Positions 39,769-49,797 of a stretch of 64,000 nucleotides of DNA are shown here, piece after piece. The DNA comes from Acaryochloris sp. CCMEE 5410 (GTDB taxonomy: Bacteria; Cyanobacteriota; Cyanobacteriia; Thermosynechococcales; Thermosynechococcaceae). The stretch is taken from contig NZ_AFEJ02000001.1 of the NCBI RefSeq assembly GCF_000238775.2, positions 558,001 to 622,000 of the forward strand, read 5' to 3'. The position numbers and the translations under genes were made by a program. The notes under the pieces are model-generated. The model was not told the origin of the DNA and did no database searches. It saw nothing but the letters and a program-made list of their open reading frames with translations. How positions within the stretch are numbered: the first letter of the stretch is position 1; every line of letters begins with the position of its first letter.

Positions 39769-41787
39769 CTACTCAGCCCTATTTTTTGATTCGGATGATT
39801 CTATCGGCCAGAGAGGCCAGTGCACTGTACCTGCTTGGGGCCAGTTTTGGAATGGACCTGGAAAACGAGGGGCATTACTGATCGGCGTCCCCCAGAAGTC
39901 TTGACTGGGAAGGGGCAAGGAGGGAATGGCTAGTTGAGGAACGACGGTTGGATCGGCGACCTCTAAATTGGGCGTATTGACCCCTAATGTAATCGCTCCC
40001 TGGACAATGGCACCATTCACAACCTCCCCCCCCTGAATTAAAGGCGCAACGCTATTCGTGTCATTCCCGGTTAGCTGCTGCCACCAAGGTAACGGTAAAG
40101 CGAGGGTCTGGCTCCACTGCTCGAAATTAGGTTGTTCTGCCTTGGGAAGTTGCCCTGTTGAAAAAGCTTTCTCTAGGGTGGCAACAATGGATTCTCGTTC
40201 CACAAATTTAGACCGGTGGTTCCAGACAAATCGGTGAGGGGCTTGGCCTTCCCACTGCCATAGGGTGCCATTAATCAGCAGATTGTAGTCAGATTTGTTA
40301 TCTATTTCGGGTTCAGAAGGGAACGGCAAGCTCATATGACCGCGATAGTTATCGACAAAAACATTGCCGTAAACCCGCTGTCCTCTTGTAGCCGCTTGCT
40401 CAGAAGTCCCATCTGCTTTGGCATACCGGCGATTGGTAACCGTTCGCATATACACGCCAAAGTGAGTGTTGGCCTGTAACCAGTTGTGGGCGATGGTGAC
40501 CCCGCTGGCATCGTGAGTATAGATGCCTTCTCCTAGGACTGTAAAAGCAACCACATTGTTATCCACTAAAATGGGGCCGCCTCCCAATTCGATGAAAATG
40601 CCAGCCCCTTGATTCCCCAATACAAGATTGCGGCTGACACGCGCATCTCGGTAGACGTTATCGACCCAAATGCCAAAGCACTCATTGTCGCGGAGGACAT
40701 TGCCAATAATCTGGCCATCTACAAACCCATGAACTTTGATCCCCCCTGTTTCTGGCGCTTTAAAGCCTAAACGGTTATTGCGTTCAATCACGTTGTAGGC
40801 AATCAAGGATGCAGTTTGATTCCAACCCGCAATTCCCCCTGCACCGTTGTCCGTCACCCGATTATGCCGAATCACGTGATAGCCCACGCCCTCCGGGATC
40901 GGTTGCTCTAAGCCATCAATGTCATAGCGTCCTTCACTACCACTATCAATTCCCAGGCTTTTAGCAAAGCGAACGGTGTTGTTTTCAATCAGCCAATGAT
41001 GTCCTGAGCGGGTACTCAAAATGCCTGCTTGAGGAGATTGACTGCGCCAAAATCCGCTGGGAAAGGGGTTGGCCCCATGCTCCATCACAAATCCACGAAC
41101 ATGGATATAGCCTAATCCGCGAATTTTGGGGGCAAAGACGGCTCGACGGGTGCTGACTTCTAGCAAAGGAGGCTTTGAGACGGGATAAGCCTGGTCTAGG
41201 TGAACTTTCAGCCAACGTTGTTGGGGATCGAAATACCAAGTTCCGGGTTGGGAAGTCAGGGTTTCTTGATCGAGCACTTGGCGTAGGGGCAAACTTTGGC
41301 AAAAAACTTGACCGCGTAAATACCCTTTTGGCATTCGCTCCAGCTGCTTGGTGAATGGATCTGTATCTGGAAACAGGTTCTTGGGCAAGGGTCCTTCCCA
41401 ATCAGCGGATAAGGTGGATGACCCGTGTGCGGAAACGGGCGTTGCTGACCAAACCTCTGACCCTCGGAGGACGACAGTTTCTCCGGGGGCAGCTTCATAG
41501 ACAATTGGCTGATCCGGGTTTCCACTCCTAGGAGGAATGACTCGCTCTCGGTAAATACCGGCATGTACCAGGATGGTCTCCCCGGGCCGAGCCTGCTGAG
41601 CAGCGGCATTAATGGTCCGAAGCGGCTTATTCTCGGTGCCAGGGTTGCGGTCTGATGCAGCGGGATGTTGCTGGGCAACAACTAGCTGATGATTGGGTTC
41701 TGCTCGAAGATTCCATGAGTTTAAGCCCCAAAGACAGACTGTCAGAAGGAGGGACAGCAAAATGAAGGGAATTTTTTTGCAGCGCAT
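39769..41787 (-). CDS. Secreted right-handed beta-helix protein
   Basis: A signal peptide (FILLSLLLTVCLWGLNSW) is followed by DUF1565-like sequence PGTENKPLRTINAAAQQARP and GETILVHAGIYRERVIPP. From about residue 240 come parallel beta-helix coils (NNTVRFAKSLGIDSG, HVIRHNRVTDNGAGGIAGW, RDNECFGIWVDN and so on). The C-terminal part is not beta-helical. The fold is shared by pectate lyases and polysaccharide lyases or epimerases. No catalytic residues could be assigned, so the substrate is unknown. It is 672 residues and stands alone, before a divergent gloB. Confidence 0.8.
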   Translation of the reverse strand: MRCKKIPFILLSLLLTVCLWGLNSWNLRAEPNHQLVVAQQHPAASDRNPGTENKPLRTINAAAQQARPGETILVHAGIYRERVIPPRSGNPDQPIVYEAAPGETVVLRGSEVWSATPVSAHGSSTLSADWEGPLPKNLFPDTDPFTKQLERMPKGYLRGQVFCQSLPLRQVLDQETLTSQPGTWYFDPQQRWLKVHLDQAYPVSKPPLLEVSTRRAVFAPKIRGLGYIHVRGFVMEHGANPFPSGFWRSQSPQAGILSTRSGHHWLIENNTVRFAKSLGIDSGSEGRYDIDGLEQPIPEGVGYHVIRHNRVTDNGAGGIAGWNQTASLIAYNVIERNNRLGFKAPETGGIKVHGFVDGQIIGNVLRDNECFGIWVDNVYRDARVSRNLVLGNQGAGIFIELGGGPILVDNNVVAFTVLGEGIYTHDASGVTIAHNWLQANTHFGVYMRTVTNRRYAKADGTSEQAATRGQRVYGNVFVDNYRGHMSLPFPSEPEIDNKSDYNLLINGTLWQWEGQAPHRFVWNHRSKFVERESIVATLEKAFSTGQLPKAEQPNFEQWSQTLALPLPWWQQLTGNDTNSVAPLIQGGEVVNGAIVQGAITLGVNTPNLEVADPTVVPQLAIPSLPLPSQDFWGTPISNAPRFPGPFQNWPQAGTVHWPLWPIESSESKNRAE

Positions 41788-41957
41788 TGTTCAAGGATGA
41801 TTAACAAAACCGATATGCCTAGTTAAATCCTATGCAACAAAGGATGGTGTGATTGGAGTCGCAAGGTGGCTGATGTCAGCAGTGCAACCCAGCTTTCAAC
41901 AGCGGTTGGAGTCGCAAAATAATAAGATGTCAGAGATATAGAATTTTGCGATCGCCC

Positions 41958-42731
41958 ATGCAAATCCACCGACTACCGGCCTTTTCCGATAACTACATTT
42001 TTATCCTCCATGATCCTGGGCAGAATATTGCCGCCGTGGTTGATCCAGCCGATCCTCAGCCCGTACTGAAGAAATTGGCAGAGTTGGGGGCTGAGCTGGT
42101 CGCCATCTTCAATACTCATCACCATTCGGATCATGTGGGGGGCAATCGAACCCTCCTCCAGGCTTTTCCCAACACCGTTGTTTATGGAGGAGAGCAGGAT
42201 CGAGGTCGGATTCCCGGCCAGCAACACTTTCTAAAAGAAGGCGATCAAGTCTCTTTTGCCCATCGTAGGGCTGATGTTTACTTTGTCCCCGGTCATACCC
42301 GAGCCCATATTGCCTATTACTTCCCCCCTGCTGCAGGCGAAGAATGGGGGGAACTGTTTTGCGGTGATACCTTGTTCGCAGGAGGCTGTGGACGTTTGTT
42401 TGAAGGCACCCCAGCCCAAATGGTGAACTCTTTAAGTAAGCTGCGCAATTTACCGGAGACCACCCGAGTTTGGTGCGCCCACGAATATACCCTCAAAAAT
42501 TTACAGTTTGCCCTGACAGTAGATTCAGACAATTCACACCTAAAAAATCGCTTTAAACAGGTGCAAGACGCTCGGAATCTATCCCAACCGACTGTTCCCT
42601 CTGACATCGGCTTGGAGAAACAGACCAATCCCTTCCTGCGGTGGGATCAGCCCCATTTAATCATCCATACCAAAAGCAATACCCCGGTCCAGTGCTTTGC
42701 ACGGCTACGGGGCATGAAAGATCAGTTTTAA
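41958..42731 (+). CDS. gloB: Hydroxyacylglutathione hydrolase (glyoxalase II)
   Basis: The ATG at 41958 is chosen over an upstream TTG at 41946 that would add four residues. The metallo-beta-lactamase motif FNTHHHSDHVGGN (THxHxDH) binds two metals, with further ligands in VPGHTRAHIAYY, FCGDTLFAGGCGR and AHEYTLKN. The C-terminus has the glyoxalase II helix ending NPFLRWDQP. It hydrolyses S-lactoylglutathione and so detoxifies methylglyoxal. Length of 257 residues is normal. It converges with mraY, 17 bases apart. Confidence 0.95.
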   Translation: MQIHRLPAFSDNYIFILHDPGQNIAAVVDPADPQPVLKKLAELGAELVAIFNTHHHSDHVGGNRTLLQAFPNTVVYGGEQDRGRIPGQQHFLKEGDQVSFAHRRADVYFVPGHTRAHIAYYFPPAAGEEWGELFCGDTLFAGGCGRLFEGTPAQMVNSLSKLRNLPETTRVWCAHEYTLKNLQFALTVDSDNSHLKNRFKQVQDARNLSQPTVPSDIGLEKQTNPFLRWDQPHLIIHTKSNTPVQCFARLRGMKDQF

Positions 42732-42748
42732 TAGGTGTAATAAAAGAG

Positions 42749-43864
42749 CTAGCTCAGGGCATTAAGGCCGCAGGCTGCCACCGCTAAAACGGCAACACAG
42801 GCGTAGAACGTAGACACAACTCGGACTTCCGGCCAGCCAGATTGCTCGAAATGATGGTGAATGGGGGACATTTTGAACAGGCGTTTACCCACCCCATCTG
42901 GCCCCTTGGTGGCTTTATAGTAGGTGACTTGGGCAATCACGGATAAAGATTCCACCAAAAATAGGCCACTCAGAATCAGCAAGGCCCAGAGGGTATTCGT
43001 AATTAACCCGACTGCCGCCAAGGCGCCGCCTAACGCCAAAGATCCGGTATCCCCCATAAAGACTTGGGCCGGATTATGGTTGTGGGCCAAAAATCCTAAA
43101 CAGCTTCCCGAAAAGCAGGAGCAAAAGATCATTAGTCCCGGCCAACTCGGTGCAACCACAAGGGCAAGTCCGAGGAATGCGATCGCACTGGTGCCCGCCG
43201 CTAATCCATCCATACCATCCGTTAAGTTAACGGCGTTACTTTCAGCAGCTACGACAAAGGTGGAGATAGCCAAAAACAGCACGCCGATTGGAAGGCTGAG
43301 CCCAAAGGGTAAAGCCAACCCAGTAATGTCTGAGCGGGTTAAAAAGAGCCACAATCCAAAGATCAGACCACTGCCTAATTCGATGCCCAATCTCAACTTT
43401 GCCGAGATACCCTTGTTGGATTTTTTGCGCAGGATTTGCCAGTCATCAAACCAGCCCACCAAACCTAAACAGAGGGTGAGCAGGACTGCTGCGGATACTT
43501 CGAGTAAGTTAACGCTAGTGGCGGCGACCCAAGCCCAACTCAATACCAAAGCCACCGGCATAAAGAAAATGCCGCCCATGGTGGGGGTGCCTGCTTTTTT
43601 TAGGTGACTCTGGGGACCGTCTTCTTGGATGACTTGGGATGCTTTGAGGGATCGCAACATTGGAACAGCCCAAAAGCCCAATAGCGTAACCACAAGGGTG
43701 CTAGTCCACAGAGGGGCCACAATCGTTAAAGCAGGAGTGTCAATACGGCCGGAGTAAATATCGGTGGCTAAAGCGACTCCACTGAGACACAGGAGTAATA
43801 ACCAATACAAATTACGGCCAGCCCCAGATCGGGTTGACGCAGTGGTCTTATTTGCAAGGACCAT
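42749..43864 (-). CDS. mraY: Phospho-N-acetylmuramoyl-pentapeptide transferase MraY
   Basis: The 371-residue membrane protein has the MraY signatures: HLKKAGTPTMGGIFFMPVAL, NLTDGMDGLAAGTSAIAF and MSPIHHHFEQSGW. About ten helices are visible. It makes lipid I from UDP-MurNAc-pentapeptide and undecaprenyl phosphate, the first membrane step of peptidoglycan synthesis. It starts at ATG 43864, 10 bases after a DUF3134 gene. Other mur genes are not nearby. All catalytic aspartates are intact. Confidence 0.96.
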   Translation of the reverse strand: MVLANKTTASTRSGAGRNLYWLLLLCLSGVALATDIYSGRIDTPALTIVAPLWTSTLVVTLLGFWAVPMLRSLKASQVIQEDGPQSHLKKAGTPTMGGIFFMPVALVLSWAWVAATSVNLLEVSAAVLLTLCLGLVGWFDDWQILRKKSNKGISAKLRLGIELGSGLIFGLWLFLTRSDITGLALPFGLSLPIGVLFLAISTFVVAAESNAVNLTDGMDGLAAGTSAIAFLGLALVVAPSWPGLMIFCSCFSGSCLGFLAHNHNPAQVFMGDTGSLALGGALAAVGLITNTLWALLILSGLFLVESLSVIAQVTYYKATKGPDGVGKRLFKMSPIHHHFEQSGWPEVRVVSTFYACVAVLAVAACGLNALS

Positions 43865-43874
43865 GTTTTTTTAC

Positions 43875-44093
43875 TTATTCCTCATCGTCATCCGCATCGT
43901 CATCGCCCCCCATCAGGGCATTGATTTCTTCGCTTTCATCTTCTTCTAAGACCGTTTTGGCCCGTTCCTGGGTATCTCGATCCATTAACCGCCCCGATCC
44001 TTCCAGCCATCCCAGGATGGATGCATCTTGTCGGGACTCCATGATCGGAGCTTTCTGTTCGCGAGGTTGTTCACGGAGAGATGGATTTTCCAT
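43875..44093 (-). CDS. DUF3134-type small acidic protein
   Basis: The 72 residues read MENPSLREQPREQKAPIMES, then DASILGWLEGSGRLMDRDTQ, and end with an acidic run (EEDESEEINALMGGDDDADD). The pattern is that of a short family found only in cyanobacteria. The function is unknown. It lies 10 bases upstream of mraY in the same direction, so it may be co-transcribed with it. The acidic tail suggests an interaction protein. Confidence 0.75.
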   Translation of the reverse strand: MENPSLREQPREQKAPIMESRQDASILGWLEGSGRLMDRDTQERAKTVLEEDESEEINALMGGDDDADDDEE

Positions 44094-44237
44094 TGTTTTT
44101 GATGACGAAAATGATTATGCTTGCGCGGATGCCGCTTCTTATCTTACTCAGATAATGGGGATTTGGCACTCTTCAAGCATAGAGCGCTATCAAGCCGAGG
44201 AAAAATTTCCTGATCGTTAAATAAAAATCCCTTAACC

Positions 44238-46166
44238 CTACGATTCCAATTCGGCTAACTCCATCCAGCGCTCTGTGGCAGTCTCAATCTCTGCTTCCAA
44301 GGTGGCGAGTTGATCAGAAAGCTGTTGCACCTCGGAAAAATCACTGGGAGGTGAACCGTATAGGGTTTTCTCTAGTTTGGCTTTCTTCGCTTCCAATTCC
44401 GGGATTTTATCTTCCAGACTGGCAAACTCCCGGCGCTCGTAATTAGACAGGCGACGTGACCGAGAAGATGATTGGGGCTTCCCCTTTGCTTTTTCGGGGA
44501 CAGATTCAGGTGGATTTTCTTTTTCCTTGGGTTGGCTCAGCTCTGCTTCTACTTCAGACTGCTTGATATCCAAATAAATAGAATAGTTGCCGGGATAGCG
44601 ACGAACTTGAGAATCCTCTAGAGCAAAGATATAGTCTACGGTCCGATCCAGAAAATAGCGGTCGTGAGATACAACAATGACGCAACCATTAAAGTCTTCG
44701 AGATACTCTTCCAAAACTGCTAATGTCTGGACATCTAAATCATTAGTAGGCTCATCCAAAATCAGCACATTGGGGGCACTCATTAGTATCCGTAGTAAAA
44801 ACAGCCGCCGTTTTTCTCCCCCAGATAGCTTGTGAATAGGGGCATACTGCTGATTACCTGGGAACAAGAATCGCTCCAGCATCTGGGAGGCCGAAATCTG
44901 ACTGCCATCCGCCGTTTTGACAAACTCCCCGACCTCTTTGATGTAATCAATCACTCGCTGCTCCTGATTGGCTGCAGCCACCAGTTCATCAGAATGTTGG
45001 TCAAAATAGCCGATATGAATCGTGGTGCCTATCTCGACTTGCCCGGAATCTGGCTCCACCCGCCCCGTCATAATATTCATTAAGGTGGATTTGCCAGTGC
45101 CATTGCCACCAATAATGCCAATGCGATCTTCAGGGCTAAATTCGTAGGAAAAGTCCTGAATCAACGTTCGATCACCATAGCCCTTGGAAATCTGGGCAAG
45201 CTCAATCACCTTTTTGCCAATCCGACGCCCCGGCGTGTCGATATCGACTTTGCCCTGGGCTTCCTTAAAGGTTTGATCCTGCATGGCATGGATCCGGTCA
45301 ATCCGAGCCTGCTGTTTAGTGCTGCGGGCCTTTGGCCCCCGTTTCAGCCATTCCAGCTCCCGCCGCAGGACGCCCTGATGTTTCCGCTGGCTCTTAGCGG
45401 CTGCCGTCTCAGCCAAAGCCTTCTTCTCTAGGTAATAGGAATAGTTGCCCGAGTAGGTATACAAGTCCCCCCGATCAATCTCCAGAATCCGATTGGTGAC
45501 CTGATCCAAAAAGTAGCGATCGTGGGTAATCAGCAGCAGTGCCCCTCGATAGCGCTTCAGGTAGCTCTGCAACCATTCCACCGATTCCGCATCTAGATGG
45601 TTGGTGGGCTCATCCATCAGCAGCAAGTCTGGTTCAGAAAGTAGGGCCGTTGCCAGGGCAATGCGCTTGCGATAGCCACCCGACAAACCCCCGACTTTGG
45701 CCTCAAAGTCCGTAATCCCCAACTTGCTCAAAATAATTTTGGCGTTGGTCTCCAGCTCCCAAGCCCCCGTCGTCTCCATCTGAGCAGATATTCCGGCCAG
45801 CTTCGCCATCAGGTTTTCGAGTTCGGCTCCCTCCACCTGAGACATTTGGTGGGACAAGTCCTCGTAGGTGCGGACGAGCTGCATCTGCTCACTACTGTCG
45901 TTAAACACCTGATCAAGCACAGTGCGTTCGTCGTCCAGATCGGGTTGTTGGGGCAGATAGACAATGGTTGCTCCAGAGTTGACCTGGCGTTTGCCCCCAT
46001 CAATGGATTCCATCCCAGAAATCATTTTTAGGACCGTGGACTTGCCCGATCCATTCACACCGATCAGACCAATTTTGTCATCGGGTTCAATGCTAAAGCT
46101 GGCCTCTCGCAGAATTTCCTTGATGCCAAAATCCTTGCGAATTCCCTGCAGCGTTACAATGCTCAT
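44238..46166 (-). CDS. ABC-F family ATPase
   Basis: The protein has two ATPase domains with Walker A GVNGSGKST and GGNGTGKST, both followed by signature and Walker B motifs (LSGGYRKRIAL, LLLMDEPTNHLD; LSGGEKRRLFL, LILDEPTNDLD). A linker with RRELEWLKRGPKARSTKQQAR links them, and a C-terminal coiled coil ends the protein. There are no membrane helices. This is the ABC-F class that acts on ribosomes; the Uup-like C-terminal arm is present. The start MSIVTLQGIRKDF at 46166 gives 642 residues; a start at 46253 would overlap the divergent gene. Function in translation or ribosome assembly is inferred. Confidence 0.92.
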   Translation of the reverse strand: MSIVTLQGIRKDFGIKEILREASFSIEPDDKIGLIGVNGSGKSTVLKMISGMESIDGGKRQVNSGATIVYLPQQPDLDDERTVLDQVFNDSSEQMQLVRTYEDLSHQMSQVEGAELENLMAKLAGISAQMETTGAWELETNAKIILSKLGITDFEAKVGGLSGGYRKRIALATALLSEPDLLLMDEPTNHLDAESVEWLQSYLKRYRGALLLITHDRYFLDQVTNRILEIDRGDLYTYSGNYSYYLEKKALAETAAAKSQRKHQGVLRRELEWLKRGPKARSTKQQARIDRIHAMQDQTFKEAQGKVDIDTPGRRIGKKVIELAQISKGYGDRTLIQDFSYEFSPEDRIGIIGGNGTGKSTLMNIMTGRVEPDSGQVEIGTTIHIGYFDQHSDELVAAANQEQRVIDYIKEVGEFVKTADGSQISASQMLERFLFPGNQQYAPIHKLSGGEKRRLFLLRILMSAPNVLILDEPTNDLDVQTLAVLEEYLEDFNGCVIVVSHDRYFLDRTVDYIFALEDSQVRRYPGNYSIYLDIKQSEVEAELSQPKEKENPPESVPEKAKGKPQSSSRSRRLSNYERREFASLEDKIPELEAKKAKLEKTLYGSPPSDFSEVQQLSDQLATLEAEIETATERWMELAELES

Positions 46167-46251
46167 CTGATTTGTGGTGAGATAATAAGGAGATTTCCCT
46201 CTTGAGAAATGGGTCTCAAGGAAGCAAACACTCCAATTGTAGGGGGAAACC

Positions 46252-47130
46252 ATGACTGCATCATTATCTGAACACCAGGGTGATTTCTATTTAGGCTGCG
46301 CTATCTGGGCCTATAAGGGTTGGCTAGGGGATTTTTACCCCCAGGGCAGTTCTGCTAGTCGGTTGTTACCGCTTTATGCTGAACGGCTAACGACGGTTGA
46401 AGTTAACGCTACGTTTTATTCCACCCCATCTCCTGAAACGGTCCATCGCTGGGCGGAGCAAACCTCAGATTCCTTCCGATTCTGCCCCAAGTTTCCCCGC
46501 ACCGTTTCCCATGCTGGCCTTTTACAACCCCATCTTGATGAAGCGGTTGATTTTATCCAGCTTATGCAAGGCTTAGGCCCTCGCTTGGGGCCGCTGTTTG
46601 TTCAGCTTCCTCCCAGTTATGGTCCACAACAATTGTCGGATTTAGAAACGTTCCTGACAGAGATAAAGCCATCTGATGTGCCCCTAGCTGTGGAAGTGCG
46701 GCATCCGCAATGGTTTCAGCCGCCTTATGCAGATCAGCTCAATGATTTGTTGAGTTCACTCCAAATCGGCAGAGTATTGCTGGACTCGCGTCCCATTTAT
46801 CAAGGACCGGATGATCCACAAGTGCATTCTCAACGGCGTAAACCGAAGCTACCCCTGCAGCCTGCGACCACAGCTCCCTTTACGGTGGTGCGCTATATCA
46901 GCCATCCGCAAAGGGAATTAAATGATCTGTTTCTGGACAATTGGGTCAATATTCTGCAGATGTGGCTGCGACAAGGGATTGATACTTATTTCTTTGTCCA
47001 TTGTCCTTTGGAAGAACAGTCGCCTAGAACCGCTCAGTTGTTTCAACAGCTGTTGCAAGAACAGATCACGATTCCACCGTTACCGTGGGATCAACTCACA
47101 CCTCCTTCCACCCAGCTCAGTTTGTTTTGA
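46252..47130 (+). CDS. DUF72 (YecE-like) protein
   Basis: The protein reads FYLGCAIWAYKGWLGDFYPQ, then LTTVEVNATFYSTPSPETVH, and later FCPKFPRTVSH and PLAVEVRHPQW. This is the DUF72 TIM-barrel family, as in YecE and related phosphohydrolase-like proteins. The activity is not established. Length of 292 residues fits. It is divergent from the ABC-F gene, sharing the upstream region. A shorter frame at the end is not a separate gene. Confidence 0.9.
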   Translation: MTASLSEHQGDFYLGCAIWAYKGWLGDFYPQGSSASRLLPLYAERLTTVEVNATFYSTPSPETVHRWAEQTSDSFRFCPKFPRTVSHAGLLQPHLDEAVDFIQLMQGLGPRLGPLFVQLPPSYGPQQLSDLETFLTEIKPSDVPLAVEVRHPQWFQPPYADQLNDLLSSLQIGRVLLDSRPIYQGPDDPQVHSQRRKPKLPLQPATTAPFTVVRYISHPQRELNDLFLDNWVNILQMWLRQGIDTYFFVHCPLEEQSPRTAQLFQQLLQEQITIPPLPWDQLTPPSTQLSLF

Positions 47131-47235
47131 AATAATCTCACTGGCAGAACGGAAATCTATTCCCCAGTAAACGCTTGAAAATGGCGATTATTTTTTCGCG
47201 AGCTAAAATAGAAATATCATCAATTTCTGTAAAAA

Positions 47236-48609
47236 ATGGAATTATTACTTCACCAATCTGGTGAACAAGCTGCCCAACGCTACGAGATTTTAGACGTTTT
47301 GGGACAGGGTGGAAGTGGTATTACCTATCGAGCCAAAGATCGGCTTACGGATCAACAGGTAGCCTTAAAAGTTTTACAGTTACGCCAAGCAGAAAACTGG
47401 AAAAAAATAGAACTTTTTGAGCGAGAAGCCCAAGTCTTATCCCAACTAGACCACCCAGCTATTCCCCAGTACTTCGACTATTTCCAAGTTGACCTGCTTG
47501 AAGATCGGCAGTTTTATATCGTCCAAAACCTAGCTGAAGGAACCTCCCTTGCTGATTTGGTCCACGAAGGTTGGCGAGCTAGCGAAGACGAAGCTAAACA
47601 GGTTGCCGAACAGGTTTTGGAGATTTTGACTTATCTCCATACCCTGCCCTCGCCTGTGATTCATCGAGATATCAAGCCTCGAAATTTAATTCAGCAGGAT
47701 AATCAACAGATTGTCCTCGTCGATTTTGGGGCCGTTCAGGTTAGAGAGCATGGCTCAGAAACCTATGGCAGCACTGTGGTTGGCACCTATGGCTACATGG
47801 CCCCAGAACAATTTCGGGGCAAAGCAACTCCGGTGACGGATTTATATGGGTTGGCAGGGACACTGTTATTTTTGCTGACAGGACGACCTCCCACAGCCTT
47901 ACCGGAGCATCACTTTAAAATCGATTTTCGCGATGAAATTGAGGTATCTACGGCCTTTGCTAATTGGATAGAGATGATGCTGGCTCCCATGCCAGAGGAT
48001 CGATTTGAGTCTGCCGCAGAGGCGCTGGCCGTTCTCAAAGGTGAAAAAAGCATTGAAGACTGTAAAAGCGGTATCGCTCCTCAACCTGCAGGAAGCAAAG
48101 TCAAGCTGGAACGCAGTCGAGATCGCATGATCATCAATATCCCTACGATTAAATTGGGTCCCAATAGCCTGTTTACAGCGTTACTCAGTATCGGCATGAT
48201 GGGCCTTGGTGTCAGTATTATGTGGTTGCCATTCTCTCCAGACGTGATTTCTAATGTTCCGGCAATGGTCTTCTGTTCTGGTTGTGGATTGCCTTTGATT
48301 GCCGCAGGCGCGATATTTTTGGCTGAAGTGATTACCCGGCTCACACAGTTTCAATTAGAAATCAATCGAACTCAATTTAGGCTGTGTTGGTCCTTGTTGG
48401 GGATAAAACATCAAACTTCGGGAAATACGGCTGATGTCGATCAAATTACTTTGATTACTAAACGATTACCCTGGGAAGAAAATAACACGACCAAACTCTG
48501 CCAGATACGAGCTGGCTTAGATATTTATCAGTTTGGTAGGGAGCTTGAAGACTCAGAAAATAAGTGGTTAATGACTGAGCTGCGAGACTTCTTCCAACTG
48601 AGTGATTAA
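47236..48609 (+). CDS. Ser/Thr protein kinase with membrane anchor
   Basis: The kinase domain starts with YEILDVLGQGGSGITYRAKD (Gly loop), VALKVLQL (ATP lysine), then HRDIKPRNLIQQ and VDFGAVQV, and the APE-like motif MAPEQFRG. It is an active-looking Pkn2/Hanks-type kinase. The C-terminal third has two membrane helices (LFTALLSIGMMGLGVSIMWL and MVFCSGCGLPLIAAGAIFLAEV) and then a soluble end. No sensor repeats are visible. It is a membrane-anchored kinase of unknown substrates. Its stop is followed by a short copy of a dispersed repeat also seen at 50146. Confidence 0.92.
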   Translation: MELLLHQSGEQAAQRYEILDVLGQGGSGITYRAKDRLTDQQVALKVLQLRQAENWKKIELFEREAQVLSQLDHPAIPQYFDYFQVDLLEDRQFYIVQNLAEGTSLADLVHEGWRASEDEAKQVAEQVLEILTYLHTLPSPVIHRDIKPRNLIQQDNQQIVLVDFGAVQVREHGSETYGSTVVGTYGYMAPEQFRGKATPVTDLYGLAGTLLFLLTGRPPTALPEHHFKIDFRDEIEVSTAFANWIEMMLAPMPEDRFESAAEALAVLKGEKSIEDCKSGIAPQPAGSKVKLERSRDRMIINIPTIKLGPNSLFTALLSIGMMGLGVSIMWLPFSPDVISNVPAMVFCSGCGLPLIAAGAIFLAEVITRLTQFQLEINRTQFRLCWSLLGIKHQTSGNTADVDQITLITKRLPWEENNTTKLCQIRAGLDIYQFGRELEDSENKWLMTELRDFFQLSD

Positions 48610-48816
48610 CAGCTCATAATTGTTCAGATCGGTTTTAGGACGAGCTTATGACATTGTTAACTGCCTTCCCAGTTCAAGTTCCTGAAGCTTTAAATGTAAA
48701 GCCGAGATGAATGATTTAAATTGCGGTAAACCTTGATATACCGCATTTAGAATGCACTAAAGTAGGCATCGATTTCGTCTGTTGTCCTAAATCTCTCAAC
48801 TATATGAAGTTGATAC

Positions 48817-49797
48817 TTAACCTGATTTACCCCTGTGGTGAGGAGTCATAAAGTCAATTTCTGGGCCATTGGGAACGATCTGGGTAGGATTAATCGTTCC
48901 ATGGCTTTGATAATAATGCCGTTTAATGTGCATGAAATTGACCGTCTCCGCAACCCTCGGTGTTTGATACAGATCTCGAACATAAGGCCAAAGATGAGGA
49001 TAGTCCACAAGACGACGGATATTGCATTTGAAATGACCGACATAGACAGGGTCAAAACGAACCATCGTTGTGAAAAGCCGCCAGTCGGCTTCTGTAATCT
49101 GATTACCCGTGAGATACCGCTGATTTGCGAGCCGTTCATCCAGCCAATCGAGGGTGGTAAATAATGGTTCTAAGGCTTCTTCGTATGCGTCTTGAGTGGT
49201 GGCAAATCCACATTTGTAAACACCATTGTTAACCGTATGATAGATACGATGATTGAGGCTATCAATTTCCGTTCGAAGATTGACTGGATAATAGTCTCCT
49301 GATTTTGCACCAACTTGATCAAAGGCACTATTGAGCATGCGGATGATCTCAGAAGATTCATTATTGACAATAGTTTGGGTCTGTTTGTCCCACAAGATAG
49401 GCACCGTCACTCGCCCAGTGTAGTTAGGATCGGCGTGGGTATAGATTTCATAAGCAAATTTGGCATCGAAGATTGGGTCAGCAACAACGCCCTCGCCCTC
49501 ATTAAACGTCCAGCCATGATCACCCATGAACCAGTGGACGACGGAAACAGAAATGTGGGCTTCTAATCCCTTCAGTAGTCGAAAAATTAGGGTGCGATGT
49601 GCCCAAGGGCAAGCATAGGAAACATAAAGGTGGTAACGTCCTGATTCGGCTTTGAAGCCGCTGCTACCGGTGGGTCCAGGACCGCCATCAAGGGTGACCC
49701 AGTTACGGAACTGGGCGTCTTTGCGTACAAAATGTCCCCCTGTCTTAGCGGTGTCGTACCACTGGTCTTTCCAAAAACCATTGACTAAAAGTCCCAT
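48817..49797 (-). CDS. Glutathionyl-hydroquinone reductase (GST-like)
   Basis: The sequence YHLYVSYACPWAHRTLIFRL has the catalytic cysteine in ACPW, and the family's long N-terminus (GGHFVRKDAQFRNWV) is present. Later segments (VPILWDKQTQTIVNNESSEI, RYLTGNQITEADWRLFTTMV) match the glutathione transferase fold of the Xi class. It reduces glutathionyl-hydroquinones to hydroquinones and protects the quinone pool. At 326 residues it is normal in length. It lies alone, with ATG 49797 after GGAGGA in the upstream region. Confidence 0.92.
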   Translation of the reverse strand: MGLLVNGFWKDQWYDTAKTGGHFVRKDAQFRNWVTLDGGPGPTGSSGFKAESGRYHLYVSYACPWAHRTLIFRLLKGLEAHISVSVVHWFMGDHGWTFNEGEGVVADPIFDAKFAYEIYTHADPNYTGRVTVPILWDKQTQTIVNNESSEIIRMLNSAFDQVGAKSGDYYPVNLRTEIDSLNHRIYHTVNNGVYKCGFATTQDAYEEALEPLFTTLDWLDERLANQRYLTGNQITEADWRLFTTMVRFDPVYVGHFKCNIRRLVDYPHLWPYVRDLYQTPRVAETVNFMHIKRHYYQSHGTINPTQIVPNGPEIDFMTPHHRGKSG